From Acidobacteriaceae bacterium (GTDB lineage: Bacteria; Acidobacteriota; Terriglobia; Terriglobales; Acidobacteriaceae), in the NCBI GenBank assembly GCA_003140785.1, contig PLKY01000289.1, positions 1 through 12,691 on the forward strand: DNA of 12,691 nt. The letters are read 5' to 3'. The position numbers and the translations under genes are program-made. The stretch's first letter is position 1. Every line of letters starts with the position of its first letter. Below are positions 1 to 5,074 of the stretch, piece after piece. The notes below the pieces were generated by a model, which was not told where the DNA came from, made no database searches, and was given only the letters and a program-made list of their open reading frames with translations.

Positions 1-840
1 GGCTGGCAGCACGACACGCTCACTGAAGACACCGATCTGAGTTATCGATCGCAAATGGCCGGTTGGAAGTTCAAGTATCTCCCGGAAGTTGAATGCCCTT
101 CCGAGCTTCCGATCGAGATGACGGCCTTCAAAACGCAGCAGGCACGATGGGCCAAGGGTCTCATCCAAACCAGCATCAAGCTGCTGCCCATCATCTTCCG
201 GTCGAAAGAACCGCGGCGCATCAAAATCGAATCCGTCTACCACCTGACCGCCAACATGAGCTATCCCCTGATGGTCGTCATGTCCGCCTTGCTGATGCCG
301 GCCATGATCTGCCGTTTCTATCAAGGATGGTTTCAGATGTTGCTGATCGACGTGCCGCTCTTCACAGCATCGTCGTTCTCCATCGCAGTCTTCTATGTGG
401 CGAGTCAGCGGGTTCTTTTTCCCAAAACCTGGATGAAGACTTTCCTCTACCTGCCGTTCTTGATGGCTCTGGGAATTGGCCTCACGGTCACAAACACGAA
501 AGCAGTTATGGAAGCCCTCTTCGGTATCAAGAGCGCGTTTGTGCGCACGCCCAAATATCGCGTGGCCAAGAAGGGCGAAAAGTCACAAGCCGCGAAGTAT
601 CGCAAGCGGCTCGTGCTTGCTCCCTGGATCGAGCTTGCGTTTGGCGCGTACTTTTTTCTGGCGATTCTCTACACCTTCTCGAATCACAACTACTTCACCG
701 CGCCATTTTTGATTCTCTTCGTCGTCGGCTACTGGTACACAGGCCTGATGAGCCTGCTGCAAGGGCGGTTCGAACGCTGGCGCACAGGCGGGGCGAATAC
801 CGATGAGTCGAGCCCCAAGCCATTTCCCGTGGGCGTTTGA
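1..840 (+). CDS. Glycosyltransferase family 2, membrane-bound (3' part, 5' end outside window)
   Basis: The reading frame is open from base 1 and ends with TGA at 838-840, giving 279 residues of a longer protein. Visible near the start is T8-E9-D10, the 'TED' motif that carries the catalytic base in processive GT2 enzymes. It is followed by Q46-Q-A-R49-W50, the Q-x-x-R-W motif of cellulose/hyaluronan-synthase-like enzymes. The remainder has about five hydrophobic segments (roughly residues 82-102, 110-135, 148-168, 208-228 and 232-252), separated by a basic cytoplasmic-looking loop near residue 190. Family knowledge: such proteins transfer sugars from nucleotide donors at the inner face of the membrane and often extrude the polymer. 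The product cannot be told from this fragment. No clear terminator follows; the next gene begins 124 bases later and looks separate. Confident in family, not in substrate. Confidence 0.88.
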   Translation, partial: GWQHDTLTEDTDLSYRSQMAGWKFKYLPEVECPSELPIEMTAFKTQQARWAKGLIQTSIKLLPIIFRSKEPRRIKIESVYHLTANMSYPLMVVMSALLMPAMICRFYQGWFQMLLIDVPLFTASSFSIAVFYVASQRVLFPKTWMKTFLYLPFLMALGIGLTVTNTKAVMEALFGIKSAFVRTPKYRVAKKGEKSQAAKYRKRLVLAPWIELAFGAYFFLAILYTFSNHNYFTAPFLILFVVGYWYTGLMSLLQGRFERWRTGGANTDESSPKPFPVGV

Positions 841-882
841 GGGGTGTCAATCCGTCCTTAACTCCATGAATGTTAGAGACTT

Positions 883-917
883 AATTCAGAAGCATAATAA
901 GACAATTGAGCTGAATT
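883..917. repeat. 7-bp inverted repeat in AT-rich gap upstream of the MNT gene
   Basis: AATTCAG at 883-889 is the exact reverse complement of CTGAATT at 911-917, with 21 bases between. The surrounding gap (841-964) is more AT-rich than the genes beside it. It lies just upstream of the nucleotidyltransferase-HEPN pair, so it could be an autoregulatory operator, but the arms are short and this may be chance. Confidence 0.25.
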
Positions 918-944
918 TACCTCCATTTATCGCGGAAACCGGGC

Positions 945-950
945 TACACT
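945..950 (+). promoter_or_regulatory. Possible -10 element (TACACT) for the MNT-HEPN pair
   Basis: TACACT matches the sigma70 -10 consensus at four of six positions and sits 14 bases before the ATG at 965. No convincing -35 hexamer is seen at normal spacing. Transcription starting 6-8 bases downstream would leave a very short leader. It is listed mainly because similar TACA-type hexamers occur before several other genes in this window. Confidence 0.25.
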
Positions 951-964
951 ATCGCTGAGGCAAC

Positions 965-1333
965 ATGCTGACCTCCGAGCAGCTCGAAGATTTCCGCCAA
1001 AACTGGCGACCTACACCTGACAAAGTTGACACGGCGATTAAGACCGCCGTCGAGGTGGCTAATCCCTCGCGAGTCTTCCTGTTCGGCTCATGGGCGCGCG
1101 GGGAGGCAAGAGACTCAAGCGATTTGGACTTGGCTGTCTTCATTCCGGACAGACGTAAAGCCGAAATGGATGAACTGCGAAAGAGGATTCGCGCAAGGCT
1201 CGACAAAATTCCTATGAGCATCGATTTGATCCTTGCCTCGGAAAGCTATGCCGCGGAGTTCAGCTCCTCAGTGAACAGCATCTACTACAAAATCCTTCAC
1301 GGAGGAAAGCTGGTCTATGACAGCGGGCATTGA
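965..1333 (+). CDS. MNT-type nucleotidyltransferase (MntA-like antitoxin of a MNT/HEPN pair)
   Basis: A 122-residue protein with the minimal nucleotidyltransferase fold signature. G41-S42 followed by ten residues and D53-x-D55 is exactly the GS-x10-D-x-D motif, and a third acidic residue, D87 (in S-I-D-L), completes the metal-binding triad, so the active site looks intact. Family knowledge: MntA proteins neutralise their HEPN partner toxin (HepT), in characterised cases by adding AMP to a tyrosine near the HEPN active site. The start ATG at 965 is preceded by an AGG (ribosome-binding-like) about five bases upstream. The 3' end overlaps the start of the next gene by 17 bases, the usual sign of translational coupling in these pairs. 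The partner carries a nonsense codon, so this may now be an orphan antitoxin. Confidence 0.88.
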   Translation: MLTSEQLEDFRQNWRPTPDKVDTAIKTAVEVANPSRVFLFGSWARGEARDSSDLDLAVFIPDRRKAEMDELRKRIRARLDKIPMSIDLILASESYAAEFSSSVNSIYYKILHGGKLVYDSGH

Positions 1334-1712
1334 TAAGCAGGCGCAAGTGCTGCTTGTGAAGGCCAGCGAAGACGAAGCTGTTGCACTTCTCCACGGCGTG
1401 CCCGACGGCCCGTTTGGGTTCCATGTCCAGCAAGCTGTCGAAAAGCTTCTGAAAGCCTTACTTTCCCAGCTGTCAATTCGATATCAATTCAGCCACGACC
1501 TCAATTAACTAGTGAACCTCCTTAGGGCCAGCGGAGAAGTACTGCCTGATCCCGTGATTGAGTTTTCGCAGCTCGATAGTTTCGCTGTCTTCAACCGCTA
1601 CGACGAAATTCCAGAGTTCCACATTTTGGATCGCCCCGCTGCGATCGAGACCTTGCGCATTCTTCGCGAGCATGTTGTCGCTCGGATCGCTGTGCTTTCG
1701 GCAACACCGTAG
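1317..1712 (+). pseudogene. HEPN-domain toxin (HepT-like), interrupted by one in-frame TAA
   Basis: The frame starts with ATG at 1317, inside the 3' end of the MNT gene. It encodes a HEPN-type helix rich in aromatic and acidic residues (F-H-V-Q-Q-A-V-E-K, residues 35-43) and then R55-Y-Q-F-S-H60, an R-x4-H motif as in the RNase active site of HEPN toxins. TAA at 1506-1508 stops it after 63 residues, but the same frame stays open from 1509 to the TAG at 1710-1712 and supplies about 67 more residues, the expected remainder of a HEPN domain of about 130. Only one base change is needed to restore it; CAA to TAA (a C-to-T transition) is the simplest. A GTG at 1512 could restart translation, but no ribosome-binding sequence precedes it. 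Either a recently inactivated toxin or a sequencing error. Loss of the C-terminal helices would probably abolish folding and dimerisation. Confidence 0.8.
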
Positions 1713-1729
1713 CCCGCCTCCGCTACAAT
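1701..1729 (+). promoter_or_regulatory. Probable guaB promoter
   Basis: TACAAT at 1724-1729 matches the -10 consensus at five of six positions. GCAACA at 1701-1706, 17 bases upstream, is a weak -35 match (last three bases agree). Transcription would start near 1736, right at the left arm of the hairpin at 1738-1781, leaving a leader of about 57 bases before guaB. The promoter overlaps the end of the HEPN frame, as expected for an independent housekeeping unit. Confidence 0.45.
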
Positions 1730-1737
1730 ACTTATAA

Positions 1738-1781
1738 GCGCCTGCCGTACCGGGGAGTCGAATCCCTCGGCCGCCAGGCGC
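1738..1781 (+). other. Stem-loop leader of guaB with tRNA T-arm-like core
   Basis: GCGCCTG at 1738-1744 pairs perfectly with CAGGCGC at 1775-1781. Inside, GGGA at 1753-1756 pairs with TCCC at 1763-1766 around the loop GTCGAA. The inner part (1752-1768) resembles the T-arm of a tRNA (GTCGAATCC against the usual TTCGAATCC), and GCCA follows shortly after. No matching 5' acceptor, D-arm or anticodon arm lies upstream, so it is not a tRNA gene. It may be a decayed tRNA 3' end, of the kind left at integration sites, or simply a structured 5' leader. No Shine-Dalgarno-like sequence is seen between the stem and the guaB ATG at 1793, so the fold could influence guaB translation. Confidence 0.4.
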
Positions 1782-1792
1782 ATCATCGCATT

Positions 1793-3316
1793 ATGCTAAC
1801 GAAAAACCTGCCGGAAGCCCTGACCTTTGATGATGTGTTGCTGGTGCCCGCCTACAGCGATGTGGTGCCCGCACTCGTAAGCACGCAGACCCAGTTGACC
1901 CGCGACATCACCCTGAATACGCCGCTGCTCTCTGCGGCCATGGATACAGTCACCGAGTCGCGCATGGCCATTGCAATGGCGCAATTGGGCGGCATCGGCA
2001 TCGTGCATCGCAATTTGTCCATCACGTCTCAGGCCGGCGAAATCGACAAGGTGAAGCGTTCTGAGAGCGGCATGATTGTCGATCCGGTCACCATTGGGCC
2101 CGACCAATTCATCGCGGATGCCCTCGAAGTGATGCGGCGCTACAAGATTTCCGGCGTGCCCGTCACGCAAGGCAAACGGCTTGTGGGTATCCTCACCAAC
2201 CGCGATCTGCGCTTTGAAACACGCACCGACATCCCGGTCGGCGACATCATGACCAAGGAACATCTCATCACTGTTCCCGTGGGCACGACGCTCGAAGAGG
2301 CCGAGCTGATCCTGCACAAGCATCGCGTGGAGAAGCTGCTCGTAGTCAACGACCAATACGAGCTGATGGGACTGATCACGGTCAAGGACATCCAGAAGAA
2401 ACTCAAATATCCCTACGCGAGCAAGGACGAACAGGGTCGCCTCCGCGTCGGCGGTGCCATTGGCGCCACGGGCGATTTCCTTGAGCGCGCTGCAGAGTTA
2501 GTAGCCGCGCGTGCCGACGTGCTCGCGGTTGATTCGGCGCATGGTCACTCCTCGCGCGTGCTTGAAGCTGTCAGCGCGGTGAAGAAGGCATTTCCGCAAG
2601 TGGGCTTACTCGCCGGCAATGTGGCAACTTATGAAGGTGCACTCGCGCTGATTGACGCTGGTGCGGACGCGATTAAGGTTGGCATTGGGCCCGGCTCTAT
2701 TTGCACCACACGCATGGTTACCGGCGCCGGCATGCCGCAGATCACTGCAATTTCCGAGGCCGCGCGCGCGGCTCATGAGCACGGCGTGCCGGTTATCGCC
2801 GACGGCGGAATCAAGTATTCCGGTGAGATCACCAAGGCAATCGCGGCGGGCGCCAGTTCCGTGATGATTGGGTCGCTGTTCGCCGGCGTGGATGAGAGCC
2901 CCGGCGAGACCATCCTCTATCAAGGCCGCAGCTTCAAGAGCTATCGCGGTATGGGTTCGCTCACGGCGATGAGCCAGGGATCGGGTGAGCGCTACTTTCA
3001 ATCGAGCTCCGACCTGACGAGCAGCGATGCAAGCACAGAAGGCGTTGTCCAACGTGAGCGCAACGGAGGGAATCGTCTGGCAAAGTTTGTTCCCGAAGGA
3101 ATCGAGGGCCGCGTGCCGTACCGCGGACCGCTGGAGTCGATGATCTATCAGTTAGTCGGCGGTTTGCGCTCGGGAATGGGTTATCTGGGTTGCGGCACGG
3201 TGGCGGAGTTGCAGCAAAAAGCGCAATTCGTGCGCATCTCCGGCGCTGGCTTGCGGGAAAGTCACGTGCACGACGTAATCATCACCCGCGAAGCGCCGAA
3301 CTACCACGTAGAATAA
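1793..3316 (+). CDS. guaB: IMP dehydrogenase
   Basis: A 507-residue protein that oxidises IMP to XMP with NAD+, the committed step of guanine nucleotide synthesis in the cytoplasm. The N-terminus has the family opening (L-T-F-D-D-V-L-L-V-P, residues 10-19). Two CBS domains (about 93-206) form the regulatory Bateman module. The catalytic loop G-I-G-P-G-S-I-C304-T-T-R carries the nucleophile Cys304, and the phosphate-binding A-D-G-G-I lies at 336-340. The flap carries the Arg-Tyr general-base dyad R400-Y401, followed by P-E-G-I-E-G-R at 434-440. The C-terminus S-H-V-H-D-V-I-I-T is typical. The segment between the Arg-Tyr dyad and P-E-G-I-E-G is about 20 residues longer than in E. coli GuaB as I recall it, which accounts for 507 against 488 residues. 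The ATG at 1793 fits the family N-terminus, although no ribosome-binding site is obvious. No guaA is present in the window. Confidence 0.98.
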   Translation: MLTKNLPEALTFDDVLLVPAYSDVVPALVSTQTQLTRDITLNTPLLSAAMDTVTESRMAIAMAQLGGIGIVHRNLSITSQAGEIDKVKRSESGMIVDPVTIGPDQFIADALEVMRRYKISGVPVTQGKRLVGILTNRDLRFETRTDIPVGDIMTKEHLITVPVGTTLEEAELILHKHRVEKLLVVNDQYELMGLITVKDIQKKLKYPYASKDEQGRLRVGGAIGATGDFLERAAELVAARADVLAVDSAHGHSSRVLEAVSAVKKAFPQVGLLAGNVATYEGALALIDAGADAIKVGIGPGSICTTRMVTGAGMPQITAISEAARAAHEHGVPVIADGGIKYSGEITKAIAAGASSVMIGSLFAGVDESPGETILYQGRSFKSYRGMGSLTAMSQGSGERYFQSSSDLTSSDASTEGVVQRERNGGNRLAKFVPEGIEGRVPYRGPLESMIYQLVGGLRSGMGYLGCGTVAELQQKAQFVRISGAGLRESHVHDVIITREAPNYHVE

Positions 3317-3400
3317 ATACGAGAGGCTTTTGTGCTAAGAAAGACTTTTCTACTGGTTCGCTTAAAGCTTCAATTTGCCGCAGATCGCGAGAACCGATAA

Positions 3401-3423
3401 GCGGGCTGGAATAAAGAGCCCGC
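3401..3423. repeat. Perfect 7-bp hairpin upstream of the VanZ-like gene
   Basis: GCGGGCT at 3401-3407 pairs with AGCCCGC at 3417-3423 around a 9-base, A-rich loop. It lies 84 bases after guaB and ends just before the ribosome-binding region (GGAAAGG, 3427-3433) of the VanZ-like gene. No T-run follows on either strand, so an intrinsic terminator is not supported. It may separate the guaB and VanZ transcripts by another mechanism or affect initiation of the downstream gene. Confidence 0.45.
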
Positions 3424-3442
3424 CGCGGAAAGGCTGCATTCC

Positions 3443-3931
3443 TTGGATACATTGTCTAGAGAACGACCGACATTCCTCTATTGGGTTCGGGCTTGGTTCC
3501 CTGTGCTGATCGGCATCGTAGTCATCGCCACGGAGTCGACGGAGTACTTCGGCGCGGATCATACTACCGGACCGCTGCGCTGGCTTTGGGAGCATGTCTT
3601 TGGCGCGGTCAGCAACGGACGATGGGACTTGATTCATCACTACATCCGCAAGTCCGGGCATTTCACAGGGTATGGACTTGTGGCGCTCGCCTGGTTGCGC
3701 GCGTTTTGGATGAGCTTCCCGCGCCTCAGCTTTTCGCAAGACGCTCTTCTTGCGTTGCTGGGAACCGCATTGATGGCCAGCGCCGATGAGATTCATCAAA
3801 CGTTTCTACCCAACCGGACTGGAATGGCGCGGGACGTCGTTCTCGATTGCGTCGGCGCGATTATGATGCAGCTGGCTTTTTTTGCCTTTCTAAAGCTCAG
3901 CTCGCGCAACTGGCTCGAAAGACCGATCTAG
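3443..3931 (+). CDS. VanZ-like family membrane protein
   Basis: A 162-residue integral membrane protein. Conserved VanZ-like residues are visible: R69-K-S-G-H73 at the start of a membrane helix, then A-D-E116-x-H118-Q, R125 and D131/D135 in the closing segment (R-D-V-V-L-D-C-x-G-A). Four hydrophobic segments lie near residues 16-33, 74-90, 100-116 and 133-151. The start is TTG at 3443, chosen because GGAAAGG at 3427-3433 sits nine bases upstream and an in-frame stop at 3398-3400 leaves no ATG. Family knowledge: the domain is named after VanZ, which gives low-level teicoplanin resistance, but most members have no known role and are probably envelope-related. A resistance function should not be assumed here. 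It is convergent with the NTF2-like gene. Confidence 0.85.
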   Translation: MDTLSRERPTFLYWVRAWFPVLIGIVVIATESTEYFGADHTTGPLRWLWEHVFGAVSNGRWDLIHHYIRKSGHFTGYGLVALAWLRAFWMSFPRLSFSQDALLALLGTALMASADEIHQTFLPNRTGMARDVVLDCVGAIMMQLAFFAFLKLSSRNWLERPI

Positions 3932-3968
3932 ATTCGCGGCCCTTCCCCATCACAATCACTCTGATCTT

Positions 3969-4011
3969 CGAGTCCCCAAATTGTTCCACGTGGAATAATT
4001 GCGGGGACTCG
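3969..4011. repeat. 43-bp dyad with a parS-like core between convergent genes
   Basis: The outer arms CGAGTCCCC (3969-3977) and GGGGACTCG (4003-4011) are exact reverse complements. Inside, AATT (3979-3982) and AATT (3997-4000) flank the perfect 12-bp palindrome TTCCACGTGGAA (3984-3995). The central 16-mer at 3982-3997, TGTTCCACGTGGAATA, differs at one base from TGTTCCACGTGGAACA, a form of the bacterial ParB-binding site parS as I know it from Pseudomonas-type sites. The dyad lies 37 bases after the VanZ stop and 45 bases before the end of the oppositely oriented NTF2-like gene. A bidirectional transcript-end hairpin is an alternative, but no T-run flanks it. Confidence 0.6.
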
Positions 4012-4055
4012 CCGACCAAGCAATCTGGCTCAAATCAGGGTAGATACGACTGGTT

Positions 4056-4412
4056 CTATGCGCTGTAGTTCGCCACTACTCGAGCCACTTTTCCCGTCGT
4101 TGACAGGTCCATGAACTCGCCGGTGTGGGTTTCCTTTTGATTAATGAAGTAGAGGATCACGCTGTTGACGCCCCAGAGCACATCTTCAAGGCGAAAGCAG
4201 AGTTCCGGATAAGCTTCGAGGCCGCGCTGAAAGTAGGCCCTCAGATTTGTCTTTCCGACGACCTTGCCGTCGGACGTGCCGAACAGCTGCGCGGCGGCCG
4301 GCGAAGTCAACTCGACTGCATCCTCATAGTGCGACATGATCCGGTCCAGATCATGACTGTTCCATGCTTCTATCCAGTGGTTGGCCAGATTCCAAGCCTC
4401 GTCTCGCGTCAT
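4056..4412 (-). CDS. NTF2/SnoaL-like nuclear transport factor 2 family protein
   Basis: A 118-residue protein beginning M-T-R-D-E-A, with the SnoaL/NTF2-like opening helix (W-x3-W-N-S-H-D-L-D-R-I, about residues 13-25) and the strand Y-E-D-A-V-E-L-T-S-P that follows it in the cone-shaped fold. The frame is open much further upstream (to 4847), but that part has no domain resemblance and crosses other genes. ATG at 4410-4412 is supported by GGAG eight bases upstream and by the domain boundary. Family knowledge: members include enzymes (polyketide cyclases, dehydratases, epoxide hydrolases) and simple ligand-binding proteins, so the substrate cannot be inferred. It lies downstream of the PIN remnant and the DUF1801 gene on the same strand and could be co-transcribed with the latter. 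Confidence 0.8.
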   Translation of the reverse strand: MTRDEAWNLANHWIEAWNSHDLDRIMSHYEDAVELTSPAAAQLFGTSDGKVVGKTNLRAYFQRGLEAYPELCFRLEDVLWGVNSVILYFINQKETHTGEFMDLSTTGKVARVVANYSA

Positions 4413-4456
4413 TGCCGCTTCTCCGGTTGAAGGTTCATCTACAGGGTGATCGTACG

Positions 4457-4570
4457 TTACGAGTCGCGGAGGGGATTGAGGAGGTTGATGCCTGGGAAAT
4501 GTTTTACATTGTCTGTGATGAGGATGCAGTTGTTGGCCTTCGCGACTACAGCGACAATCATGTCTCTGAG
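4457..4570 (-). pseudogene. Decayed 3' end of a PIN-domain (VapC-type) toxin gene
   Basis: Reading the minus strand from 4570, the frame gives about 37 residues ending A-N-N-C-I-L-I-T-D-N-x-K-H-F-P-G-I-N-L-L-N-P-L-R-D-S and TAA at 4457-4459. This matches closely the last third of the intact VapC at 9852-10277, which has A-N-N-C-V-L-V-T-E-N-E-R-H-F-Q-G-I-D-L-L-N-P-L-R-G. DNA similarity is also plain: GCGGAGGGGATT occurs in both copies at the 3' end. It keeps the last PIN motif (T-D-N) and an aspartate before M-I-V-A, but the N-terminal metal-binding half is absent. Upstream it joins the stop codon of the DUF1801 gene directly and in the same frame. No antitoxin gene accompanies it. Confidence 0.8.
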
Positions 4571-4984
4571 CTAGCCGTTTTCGATGCGCGCCTTTATATC
4601 CGAGTACGCCGCATCGATGAGCCTGCTTAGAGCTGCGGCGTTCACAGCCGCTCTGGGTGTCAATTTCACATGGCGCATGTACTTGCCATTGCCTTGCAAC
4701 AAGCGGGCCGGATCGGACAGCGATGCGCCGTGAAAGAACCCCACGTTGACGTGCGCGGTGAATACATTGACATAGCCGAAGGGCACATCTCCCAAACATG
4801 CAACCGGGCAGCCGTCGTGCAAGAGCTCGCGGACCTCGTCCCCGCACTTTCGCATCACCTCAAACCACTGATGCGCGATGGTTCCCAATTCTCCGGCATG
4901 CTCTTTCATCCACGCATCGATGTCGGGATCCCGCAGGACCGCGCCGTCGAATCGGAGTAATTCCGTCGTTTTCACGGATCTCAA
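4571..4984 (-). CDS. DUF1801 domain-containing protein
   Basis: Up to 137 residues. The central-to-C-terminal signature Y71-V-N-V-F-T-A-H-V-N-V-G-F-F-H-G (71-86), followed by L-x-G-x-G-K-Y-M-R-H (96-105), is characteristic of DUF1801 (YdhG/YjhX-like) proteins; family members are small cytosolic proteins of unknown biochemical role. The start is uncertain: TTG at 4984 gives the longest form, GTG at 4975 a form three residues shorter, neither has a strong ribosome-binding sequence, and an in-frame stop lies at 5015-5017. The TAG stop at 4571-4573 lies immediately upstream of, and in frame with, the PIN remnant, so the 3' end may mark an old recombination joint. The receptor gene ends 90 bases upstream on the same strand. 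Confidence 0.78.
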   Translation of the reverse strand: MRSVKTTELLRFDGAVLRDPDIDAWMKEHAGELGTIAHQWFEVMRKCGDEVRELLHDGCPVACLGDVPFGYVNVFTAHVNVGFFHGASLSDPARLLQGNGKYMRHVKLTPRAAVNAAALSRLIDAAYSDIKARIENG

Positions 4985-5012
4985 TTCATCAAAACGCTTG
5001 GATTCATCCGTG
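4973..5012. repeat. Inverted repeat around the start of the DUF1801 gene
   Basis: CACGGAT at 4973-4979 is the exact reverse complement of ATCCGTG at 5006-5012, with 26 bases between. The repeat spans both possible start codons of the DUF1801 gene, so pairing in the transcript could mask the start. A short tandem look (GATTCATCC and GGATTAATCC nearby) suggests a degraded interspersed repeat. No function is demonstrated. Confidence 0.3.
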
Positions 5013-5074
5013 GATTAATCCTCGAAGCGGCGCGCGTTTGCCGATCAGCGTTTTCGGATATGCATCGTCCAGCC

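Noticed and set aside
1738..1781. Complete tRNA gene
   Set aside because: Only a T-arm-like part is present. No 5' acceptor strand, D-arm or anticodon arm pairs with it, and the T-stem contains a mismatch.
1796..3052. Minus-strand frames of 186 and 148 residues opposite guaB
   Set aside because: They lie wholly within a highly conserved housekeeping gene and show His/Arg/Ala-rich shadow composition.
3401..3423. Intrinsic terminator after guaB
   Set aside because: The stem is good but no T-run follows on either strand.
4413..4847. Upstream extension of the NTF2-like frame on the minus strand to give a 263-residue protein
   Set aside because: The extra 145 residues are low-complexity, Arg/His/Gln-rich, lie over the PIN remnant and the DUF1801 gene, and resemble no domain. 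A good ribosome-binding site supports the start at 4412.
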